Below, piece after piece: positions 5,637 through 11,219 of a stretch of DNA of 21,725 bases; within the stretch, counting starts at the first letter, position 1, and each line of letters starts with the position of its first letter. The notes below the pieces were generated by a model, which made no database searches, had not been told where the DNA came from, and saw nothing but the letters and a program-made list of their open reading frames with translations. Made by a program: the position numbers and the translations under genes. The stretch lies in the NCBI GenBank assembly GCA_910578935.1, contig CAJTSM010000028.1, forward strand, positions 1 through 21,725, in the 5' to 3' direction. This stretch comes from an uncultured Oscillibacter sp. GTDB lineage: Bacteria; Bacillota; Clostridia; Oscillospirales; Oscillospiraceae.

Positions 5637-7412
5637 ATGACACAAAACCGCACCCACACCTGTGGAGCCCTTCGTCTTACCGACGCCGGTAAGGAAGTCA
5701 AGCTCTCCGGCTGGCTGGAGAACATCCGGGAGGTCGGCTCCGAGCTGGCCTTCGTCGTCCTCCGGGACTTCTACGGCACCACGCAGATTGTCGCCGAAAC
5801 CCCGGAGATGGTGGCCCAGTTCAAGGCCATCAACAAGGAGTCCACCATTTCTGTGGAAGGGACCGTCCGGGAGCGGGCCAGCAAGAACTCCAAGCTGCCC
5901 ACCGGGGACATTGAGGTGGTCCCCTCTAAGGTGGAGGTCCTGGGCCGCTGCCGCCACAATGAGCTCCCCTTCCAAATCGGCCGCAGCCGTCAGGCCGACG
6001 AGGCCCAGCGCCTCAAGTACCGCTATTTGGACCTCCGCAACCCGGAGGTAAAGAGCAACATCGTCCTCCGGTGCCAGGTGGTTTCCGCCATTCGCAAGGC
6101 CATGACGGACCACGGCTTTTTGGAAATCACCACGCCGATCCTCACCGCCTCCTCCCCGGAGGGGGCCCGGGACTATCTGGTCCCCGCCCGGAACCACCCG
6201 GGCAAGTTCTACGCCCTGCCCCAGGCCCCCCAGCAGTTCAAGCAGCTGCTGATGGCCTCCGGCTTTGACAAGTACTTCCAGATCGCCCCCTGCTTCCGGG
6301 ACGAGGACGCCCGGGGCGACCGCTCCCCCGGCGAGTTCTACCAGCTGGACATGGAGATGGCCTTCGCCACCCAGGAGGATGTGTTCACCGTCATCGAGGA
6401 CGTGCTGCCCCCGATCTTTGCCCAATACGGCACGTACAGCCGGGCCAGCGGCGCGCCCTTCCTGCGCATTCCCTACACCGAAGCCATGGAGAAATACGGC
6501 ACCGACAAGCCGGACCTGCGCATCGACCTGACGGTTCAGGACGCCACGGAGGTTCTGGGCGGCTGCGGCTTCGGGCCCTTTGAGGGAAACGTGGTCAAGG
6601 CCGTGGCAGTTTCCGATTTCCATGAAACCCGAAAGTTCATCGACAAAACCCTGGCGGACGTGGAGGTGGTTTCCGGCGGAAAGCCCTACTGGTTCCGCCT
6701 GGACGAGAATGGAGAGATCGTGGGCGGCATCGCCAAGTTTGTCCAGCCTATTAAGGAAGCTGTAGTTTCCGCCCTGGGCTTAAAGGCCAATGATTTTGTG
6801 GCCCTCTCCGCCGGAAAGCTGGGCGCGGCCCAGAAGACCGCCGGCGTGCTGGTGAAGACTCTGGGCGCCGCCGTCCCTGGCCATATGGACCGCGAGCAGT
6901 ACACCTTCTGCTGGATCGTGGACTTCCCTATGTACGAGATTGGGGAGGAGTCCGGGGAGCTGGAGTTCTGCCACAACCCCTTCTCCATGCCCTCCGGCGG
7001 GCTGGATGTTCTCTTGAAGGCGGAACGGGGGGAACTTGATCCTCTCAACATTACCGCCGACCAATATGATCTGGTGTGTAATGGCGTGGAGCTCTCCTCC
7101 GGCGCGGTGCGGAACCATGACCCGGAGATCATGGTAAAGGCCTTCGAGATGGTCCGCCTGGGCGAGGAGGATGTGAAAGCCAAATTCCCCGCCATGTACA
7201 ACGCCTTCACCTACGGCGCGCCGCCCCACGCGGGCATCGCCCCCGGCGTGGACCGGATGGTCATGCTGCTGGCCGGAGAGGAATCCATCCGGGAGATCAT
7301 CCCCTTCCCCATGAACAAGAATGCACAGGACCCGATGATGAGCGCCCCCAGTGAGGTGACGCAAAAGCAGCTGGACGAGCTGCACATCGCCCTGGTCAAG
7401 CCGGAGGAATAA
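5637..7412 (+). CDS. aspS: Aspartyl-tRNA synthetase (bacterial-type AspRS)
   Basis: AspRS is a class II synthetase that charges tRNA-Asp with aspartate. The 591 residues match the bacterial type. The order is an OB-fold anticodon domain (about 1-105; GWLENIREVGSELAFVVLRD), then motif 1 and the catalytic core with QAPQQFKQLLM (196-206). Motif 2 is FRDEDARGDRSPGEFYQLDMEM (220-241). A GAD insertion domain (about 290-410) follows, and motif 3 is around GIAPGVDRMVML (533-544). SD AGAGGA lies before the ATG. It sits 372 bases after the preceding gene, separated by repeat R1. It is therefore either read through from the Asp T-box promoter or has a weak promoter of its own. Asp-only versus Asp/Asn specificity cannot be settled from sequence here. 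Confidence 0.97.
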   Translation: MTQNRTHTCGALRLTDAGKEVKLSGWLENIREVGSELAFVVLRDFYGTTQIVAETPEMVAQFKAINKESTISVEGTVRERASKNSKLPTGDIEVVPSKVEVLGRCRHNELPFQIGRSRQADEAQRLKYRYLDLRNPEVKSNIVLRCQVVSAIRKAMTDHGFLEITTPILTASSPEGARDYLVPARNHPGKFYALPQAPQQFKQLLMASGFDKYFQIAPCFRDEDARGDRSPGEFYQLDMEMAFATQEDVFTVIEDVLPPIFAQYGTYSRASGAPFLRIPYTEAMEKYGTDKPDLRIDLTVQDATEVLGGCGFGPFEGNVVKAVAVSDFHETRKFIDKTLADVEVVSGGKPYWFRLDENGEIVGGIAKFVQPIKEAVVSALGLKANDFVALSAGKLGAAQKTAGVLVKTLGAAVPGHMDREQYTFCWIVDFPMYEIGEESGELEFCHNPFSMPSGGLDVLLKAERGELDPLNITADQYDLVCNGVELSSGAVRNHDPEIMVKAFEMVRLGEEDVKAKFPAMYNAFTYGAPPHAGIAPGVDRMVMLLAGEESIREIIPFPMNKNAQDPMMSAPSEVTQKQLDELHIALVKPEE

Positions 7413-8069
7413 GTGGACGCCCGGCAGGAAACCCGGACGCATCATGCCATGGCGGTGGTGGGCGGCTTTTTCGGCGCCTATGCCCTACTGACCCGGGACG
7501 GAACCTTTGGTTCTTCAGAAACCTCTAACCTGATCTATCTGGTGGTATCCGGGCTGGACGGGACCCTTGATCCCGCCCTGACCCGCCTGGGGGGCACGGC
7601 GTGCTACATCGCGGGAATTGTTTTCGCCGTACTGCTCCGGCGGGCGGGGAAGCTGGACCGCCTCCGCTGGGGGGCCATCGCCATCGACCTGGCCGCCTGC
7701 CTGTCGCTGGCCTGGATTCCGGCGGAGACGGACCCCATCCTGGCCCTATACCCCATGTTCTTCGCCACAGCGGTGCAGTGGGTGGCTTTTTCCCAGGCAG
7801 CGGGGTACAACTGCGCCACGATTTTCTCTACCAACAACCTCCGCCAGTTCACGGAGGGAGTTACGGAGTACCTCTGCGGCCACGACCCGGAGCAGCTGCG
7901 GAAGCTCCGTTTCTATGGCGGGACCCTGCTGTGCTTCCACCTGGGGGCAGCCTGGGGGTGGTGGTGTGTCACTCGGTGGGGCATCCCGGGGATTTACGGG
8001 TGTCTGCCTTTGCTGATTCCCCCGGCGGTGTTTTTGGTCCCCAAAAAGGGGGAAGTTTACTTGCGCTGA
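7413..8069 (+). CDS. DUF1275 (YoaK-like) integral membrane protein
   Basis: DUF1275 proteins are polytopic membrane proteins of unknown transport or accessory function. This 218-residue protein fits by pattern. It has an N-terminal GGFFGAYALLTRDGTFGSSETSNLIYL segment (about 17-43) followed by two helix-rich halves. A second conserved-looking region, AVQWVAFSQAAGYNCATIFSTNNLRQF (about 127-153), corresponds to the family's Gln-Asn/Thr-rich motif. About six hydrophobic segments are visible. The start is GTG at 7413, immediately after the aspS stop codon, with GGAGG in the last aspS codons as SD, so it is coupled to aspS. Its final codons (VYLR and stop) fall in the edge of repeat R2, suggesting the C-terminus was trimmed or replaced by the repeat. 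Confidence 0.75.
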   Translation: MDARQETRTHHAMAVVGGFFGAYALLTRDGTFGSSETSNLIYLVVSGLDGTLDPALTRLGGTACYIAGIVFAVLLRRAGKLDRLRWGAIAIDLAACLSLAWIPAETDPILALYPMFFATAVQWVAFSQAAGYNCATIFSTNNLRQFTEGVTEYLCGHDPEQLRKLRFYGGTLLCFHLGAAWGWWCVTRWGIPGIYGCLPLLIPPAVFLVPKKGEVYLR

Positions 8070-8335
8070 CGCGCAGGGGAGAATGGCAACCAGCGATGGC
8101 TGGTCCCATGCACCCCCCATTTTCTCGTTTCCTTCCAAAAGGAAACGAGAAAACGGGCCGTGCACGGTCCAAAAGAGAAAAGGAAGTATCGCCCCGCGGG
8201 GGACGAAAGACGGAGGGACGCGCAAGGCGTGCCTCCGTTTTTTACGCATGTCTCCAGCCCGCGGCGTAGTCTTAGCGGGGGTTCGGATGTTGTCGAATGG
8301 ACCAGCGCCGCTTCCCGCTGCCGCTGCCCTGGCGC
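8058..8335 (-). repeat. Dispersed intergenic repeat R2 (inverted relative to R1 and R3)
   Basis: R2 is the reverse complement of the R1 family. Shared blocks include the palindrome CCGTGCACGG next to GGTCCAAAAGAGAAAA, a TTTTTTACGCA block and a CGCTGCCGCT..CCTGGCGC end. The long hairpin is preserved with 15-bp arms TTTTCTCGTTTCCTT / AAGGAAACGAGAAAA (about 8119-8152). Relative to R1, a base change in one arm is matched by a compensating change in the other. Its left edge overlaps the last codons of the DUF1275 gene. It accounts for most of the gap 8070-8389. Confidence 0.85.
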
Positions 8336-8350
8336 GGGCGGGTGGGTACG

Positions 8351-8380
8351 GAAAAAAGAAGGAGGGCAGAGCCCTCCTTC
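8351..8380 (-). terminator. Intrinsic terminator of the 61-aa small gene (bidirectional)
   Basis: Perfect 10-bp stem GAAGGAGGGC / GCCCTCCTTC (8358-8380) with a three-base loop. On the minus strand it is followed by TTTTTT (8352-8357). On the plus strand a T/C-rich tract follows, so it may also stop transcription from the aspS side. Confidence 0.85.
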
Positions 8381-8389
8381 TTCTTCCTG

Positions 8390-8575
8390 TTAAAAATCAT
8401 GCCTTCCGCCACTCATGATACCCAGGGTTTCAAAAAGGGACACGATGGCCTCAATTTTATAAAAGCACTCCTTGTCCGAAAGATTTTCGTCTGCCAGGAT
8501 ATCCCTGATTTTTAACAGCGTCCGCACACTGGCGTCATTTGCCAAGAGACGAATCACTTCCTGTTCACTCTGCAT
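8390..8575 (-). CDS. Small hypothetical protein divergent from an XRE regulator
   Basis: I recognise only a loose resemblance to small Firmicutes proteins encoded beside XRE regulators, which also carry an ECFYKIEAIV..FE-like segment and end in RHDF. The product is 61 residues, acidic and apparently all-helical (MQSEQEVIRLLANDASVRTL at the start, ECFYKIEAIVSLFETLG in the middle). It has no membrane segment or cysteine motif. An ATG at 8575 sits 6 bases after GAGGAGG. A GTG at 8581 would overlap that SD and is less likely. The gene has its own terminator and is transcribed away from the XRE gene. A role as partner or target of that regulator is inference from position only. Confidence 0.75.
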   Translation of the reverse strand: MQSEQEVIRLLANDASVRTLLKIRDILADENLSDKECFYKIEAIVSLFETLGIMSGGRHDF

Positions 8576-8592
8576 AGCCACCCTCCTCGGTT

Positions 8593-8658
8593 TATATATC
8601 GCCTATATAGTATTATATATCGCCCGCCTTTGACAAGCCTTTTCAGTACAGTATTGAT
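8593..8658. promoter_or_regulatory. Divergent promoter region with 11-bp direct repeat (candidate operator)
   Basis: TATATATCGCC occurs at 8593-8603 and again at 8614-8624, start-to-start 21 bp, about two helical turns. For the XRE gene, TTGACA (8630-8635) is followed at 16 bases by TATTGA (8652-8657). For the 61-aa gene, the minus strand shows TTGTCA with a TACTAT-type -10 at about 18 bases, overlapping the direct repeats. This layout fits autoregulation of the pair by the XRE protein. Confidence 0.5.
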
Positions 8659-8683
8659 AAACTTGTCTGAGAGGAGCGGTCAA

Positions 8684-8926
8684 ATGGACACCCGGACAGC
8701 CGTTGCCAATCAAATCACGGTACTCTGCGGCCGGCGGGGCTGGACCATCCATAAACTGGCCACGGAATCCGGCGTATCCCCTTCCACCGTCAAGAGCATT
8801 TTATACGGCAGGAGCAAAAACCCAGGAATCGTAACCATTAAAATCCTCTGCGACGGCCTGGGCATTTCCCTGGAGGAATTTTTCTCCGCCCCGGAATTCC
8901 GGCAATTAGAACAGGAGCTTCAATAA
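8684..8926 (+). CDS. XRE-family (Cro/CI-type) transcriptional regulator
   Basis: This 80-residue protein is essentially a single helix-turn-helix domain. It has an N-terminal helix (MDTRTAVANQITVLCGRRGW) and then the HTH core IHKLATESGVSPSTVKSILYGRS at about residues 22-44. NPGIVTIKILCDGLGISLEEFF (about 46-67) completes the five-helix fold typical of small XRE repressors. An in-frame ATG 18 codons upstream (8630) lies in the -35 region of the predicted promoter. The ATG at 8684 follows GAGAGGAG at a suitable distance and is preferred. The likely binding site is the repeated TATATATCGCC in the divergent intergenic region. Confidence 0.9.
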   Translation: MDTRTAVANQITVLCGRRGWTIHKLATESGVSPSTVKSILYGRSKNPGIVTIKILCDGLGISLEEFFSAPEFRQLEQELQ

Positions 8927-8950
8927 CGCCGGAGGAATGGCCCACAGTCC

Positions 8951-9284
8951 AGCGCCAGGTTAGCGGCAGCGAGGACGGGAGAGCGGGCCTTACATCAACC
9001 ACCAAAACCCCCGCTCAAACTACGCCGCGTGCTGGAGACATGCGTATCAAACAGTCAGCACCACAGCCGCGCCCCCGTTTTCTCTCTTCCACCGCGCACG
9101 GCGCATTCTCTCTTTTCGCAAAAGAAACCTCGTCCGCAGACGCGTGTCGGAGGCCAACCGCCGCAAAGCGGCGGCTCTTAGGCCGGAGACGAATGGGGGG
9201 TGCATTGCACCAGCCATCGCTGACCTTTAATCCGCCCCGCCCGAAGGGCCGGAAAAACTCCCCCCGCCCGCCAGGGCGAGTATA
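8951..9284 (+). repeat. Dispersed intergenic repeat R3 (~334 bp, with insertion)
   Basis: R3 starts AGCGCCAGGTTAGCGGCAGC and ends GGGCGAGTATA, matching R1 at both ends, with the shared ACCACCAAAACCCCCGC block and GGGGGGTGCA..ACCAGCCATCGCTG. Its central hairpin region differs from R1 and R2. About 60 bases are inserted around 9130-9192, carrying their own perfect stem CCGCCGC-aaa-GCGGCGG (about 9158-9174). It sits between the XRE gene and the glyS promoter, and I see no gene in it. Confidence 0.8.
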
Positions 9285-9296
9285 AGCCAAACCCCC

Positions 9297-9325
9297 TTGA
9301 CAACCCCTCCAAAACATGATACAGT
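9297..9325 (+). promoter_or_regulatory. Promoter of the glyS T-box leader
   Basis: A perfect TTGACA (9297-9302) and a weaker TACAGT (9320-9325) are spaced by 17 bases. The predicted start near 9332 puts stem I of the T-box at the 5' end of the transcript, which supports the assignment. Confidence 0.7.
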
Positions 9326-9338
9326 GACACACGTGTCA
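9325..9338. promoter_or_regulatory. Perfect inverted repeat over the glyS start site
   Basis: TGACAC-ac-GTGTCA is a perfect 6-bp inverted repeat beginning at the last base of the -10 and covering the predicted start site. It resembles a repressor operator in placement. It could also be a 5'-end hairpin of the leader RNA or chance. Confidence 0.4.
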
Positions 9339-9732
9339 AAGGCATGAAGGGGAGAAGTCTCCCCCATCCCGGCGAAGAGAGAGGGCGGACGGTGCAAGCC
9401 CTCCCGGGAGGGGCAGCGCTTGGCGCCCCTTGGCCTTGTTTGAAAACTGTTCAAACGCCCAATCAACGGATCTTTTTTTGCTGTGCCGTGTTGGTTTGAC
9501 TTGAAATCCGTCAGGATTCCCGCGTCAAACCGCCTTGCCCAGCAAAAAAATCTCTCGCCGCTCGGGCATTTTGCTAGTATTCAAACAAGGCGCACGCCGC
9601 GGGGAGGCAATGCCCCGCCGGTTTCCCGCCGTTACCGGGCAGAGCGTCCCCCTGCTTCCGGGGGGAAATTCAGGTGGGACCGCGGACTTCGTAAGTTCGC
9701 CCTGAGCTTCGGCTCGGGGCATTTTATTTTTT
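9332..9732 (+). promoter_or_regulatory. T-box riboswitch (Gly specifier) of glyS, split by element B
   Basis: Stem I spans about 9339-9437. AAGG and AAGGGG (9339-9342, 9347-9352) pair with CCCCTT and CCTT (9426-9431, 9434-9437). The specifier loop reads GGC (Gly) at 9422-9424, followed by a purine and the helix. The distal arm AGAGAGGGCGGACGGTGCAAG resembles the stem I tip of other T-boxes. The T-box sequence AGGTGGGACCGCGG is at 9672-9685, with the antiterminator CAGG/CCTG (9671-9704). A terminator is formed by GCCCTGAGC-ttcg-GCTCGGGGC (9699-9720) followed by ATTTTATTTTTT. Inverted-repeat element B (9434-9590) lies between stem I and the antiterminator. Confidence 0.88.
9434..9590 (+). repeat. 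Inverted-repeat (MITE-like) element, copy B, inside the glyS leader
   Basis: This 157-bp element has 27-bp imperfect terminal inverted repeats (9434-9460 and 9564-9590) with 21 of 27 positions matching, including CCTTGTTTGAA at both ends. Inner arms also pair: GGTTTGAC (9493-9500) with GTCAAACC, and a TTTTTTTGCTG tract with CAGCAAAAAAA. The whole element can therefore fold as one long hairpin in RNA. The core matches copy A, and the right end matches copy C (18675-18706). Confidence 0.78.
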
Positions 9733-9747
9733 AAGGAGAGTATGACT

Positions 9748-11163
9748 ATGGACAACCGGCAAAAAACCATGGAAAAAATTGTCGCCCTGTGCAAGGGCCG
9801 GGGCTTCGTCTTCCCCGGCAGCGAGATCTACGGCGGGCTCGCCAACAGCTGGGACTACGGCCCCTTAGGCGTGGAGCTGAAGAACAACGTGAAGCGGGCC
9901 TGGTGGAAAAAGTTCGTCCAGGAAAACCCCTACAATGTGGGACTGGACGCCGCCATTCTCATGAATCCCCAGGTCTGGGTGGCCTCCGGCCACGTGTCCA
10001 CCTTCAACGACCCCCTGATCGACTGCAAAGCCTGCAAGATGCGCCACCGCGCCGACAAGCTGGTGGAGGGCTATGTCCAGGAGAACAACCTGGACGTCAA
10101 CGTGGAGGCCATGACCCAGGAGGACCTGGTGGCTTTCATCCGGGAAAAGGAGGTTCCCTGCCCCGGCTGCGGCAAGCACGACTTCACCGACATCCGGAAG
10201 TTCAACCTGATGTTCAAGACCCACCAGGGCGTCACCGAGGATTCCGCCAACGAGGTTTACCTCCGCCCGGAAACCGCCCAGGGCATTTTTGTCAATTTCC
10301 CCGCCATCCAGCGGACCACCCGGCGTAAGCTCCCCTTCGGCGTGTGCCAGGTGGGCAAGAGCTTCCGCAATGAGATTACCCCGGGCAACTTCATCTTCCG
10401 CATCCGGGAGTTTGAGCAGATGGAGCTGGAGTTCTTCTGCAAGCCGGACACGGACCTGGAGTGGTTCCAGTATTGGCGGACCTATTGCCACGACTGGCTG
10501 ATTGGCCTGAACGTAAAGGAAGAAAATCTCCGCCTCCGGGACCACGAGCCCGAGGAGCTGGCCTTCTATTCCAAGGCCACCACGGACTTCGAGTACCTTT
10601 TCCCCTTCGGCTGGGGCGAGCTGTGGGGCGTGGCGGACCGCACCGACTACGACCTGAGCCAGCACCAGAAGCACTCCGGTCAGGACCTCACCTACTTCGA
10701 CCAGGAAAAGAACGAGCACTATGTGCCCTACGTCATCGAACCGTCTCTCGGCGCGGACCGGATGACCTTGGCGCTGTTAGTGGAGGCCTACGACGAGGAA
10801 GTGGTGGACGAGGCCAAGAACGACGTCCGCACCGTCATGCGCTTCCACCCCGCTATCGCGCCCTTCAAGGTGGCGGTTCTGCCCCTTTCCAAAAAGCTCA
10901 GCGCCAAGGCCCAGGAGATTCAGCAGGAGCTCAGCAAGGAATGGATGGTGGACTTTGACGAAACCGGGTCCATCGGCAAGCGCTACCGCAGGGAGGACGA
11001 GATCGGCACTCCCTACTGCGTCACTGTGGACTTCGACACCGTGGGCGACGCGGATAAAGCCGGGGACAACTGCGTCACCGTCCGGGAGCGGGACTCCATG
11101 GCCCAGGTCCGCATTCCCATTGACCAGCTGAAAAGCTACCTCACCGAAAAGCTGGCGTACTAA
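9748..11163 (+). CDS. glyS: Glycyl-tRNA synthetase (single-chain, alpha2 type)
   Basis: This class II synthetase charges tRNA-Gly. It is the single-chain dimeric form, not the GlyQ/GlyS tetramer. Visible landmarks are the N-terminal motif 1 region FPGSEIYGGLANSWDYGPLG and a Zn-type CPGC with a Cys pair upstream (CKAC). Motif 2 is around FRNEITPGNFIFRIREFEQME, and motif 3 is around PYVIEPSLGADRMTLALL. A C-terminal HGTP anticodon-binding domain follows. Length is 471 residues, usual for this form. An ATG at 9742 is also possible but only 3 bases from GGAG. The ATG at 9748 is 9 bases away and gives a start like other GlyRS. Expression should rise with uncharged tRNA-Gly through the upstream T-box. 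Confidence 0.97.
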   Translation: MDNRQKTMEKIVALCKGRGFVFPGSEIYGGLANSWDYGPLGVELKNNVKRAWWKKFVQENPYNVGLDAAILMNPQVWVASGHVSTFNDPLIDCKACKMRHRADKLVEGYVQENNLDVNVEAMTQEDLVAFIREKEVPCPGCGKHDFTDIRKFNLMFKTHQGVTEDSANEVYLRPETAQGIFVNFPAIQRTTRRKLPFGVCQVGKSFRNEITPGNFIFRIREFEQMELEFFCKPDTDLEWFQYWRTYCHDWLIGLNVKEENLRLRDHEPEELAFYSKATTDFEYLFPFGWGELWGVADRTDYDLSQHQKHSGQDLTYFDQEKNEHYVPYVIEPSLGADRMTLALLVEAYDEEVVDEAKNDVRTVMRFHPAIAPFKVAVLPLSKKLSAKAQEIQQELSKEWMVDFDETGSIGKRYRREDEIGTPYCVTVDFDTVGDADKAGDNCVTVRERDSMAQVRIPIDQLKSYLTEKLAY

Positions 11164-11176
11164 ATCAAAACCATCC

Positions 11177-11202
11177 GGGCCGTGGGGAATCCCCCACGGC
11201 CC
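11177..11202 (+). terminator. Stem-loop after glyS (weak terminator candidate)
   Basis: A perfect 11-bp stem GGGCCGTGGGG / CCCCACGGCCC with loop AATC lies 14 bases after glyS. No T-tract follows, so it may be a partial terminator or an RNA-stabilising hairpin. It is the only structure in the 56-base gap to the next gene. Confidence 0.5.
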
Positions 11203-11219
11203 CTGCCCATTTGTGAAAC

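Noticed and set aside
5268..6623. 451-aa minus-strand open frame across repeat R1 and the start of aspS
   Set aside because: It is antisense to a clear AspRS gene, is low-complexity, and owes its length to GC-rich codon structure. No homology pattern is recognisable.
8630..8926. Longer 98-aa version of the XRE regulator
   Set aside because: The extra 18 codons overlap the predicted -35 and -10, and a good SD precedes the internal ATG at 8684.
5299..9284. R1-R3 as insertion sequences or group II introns
   Set aside because: No transposase or reverse transcriptase frame is present and no clear target duplication could be read. They are kept as repeats only.
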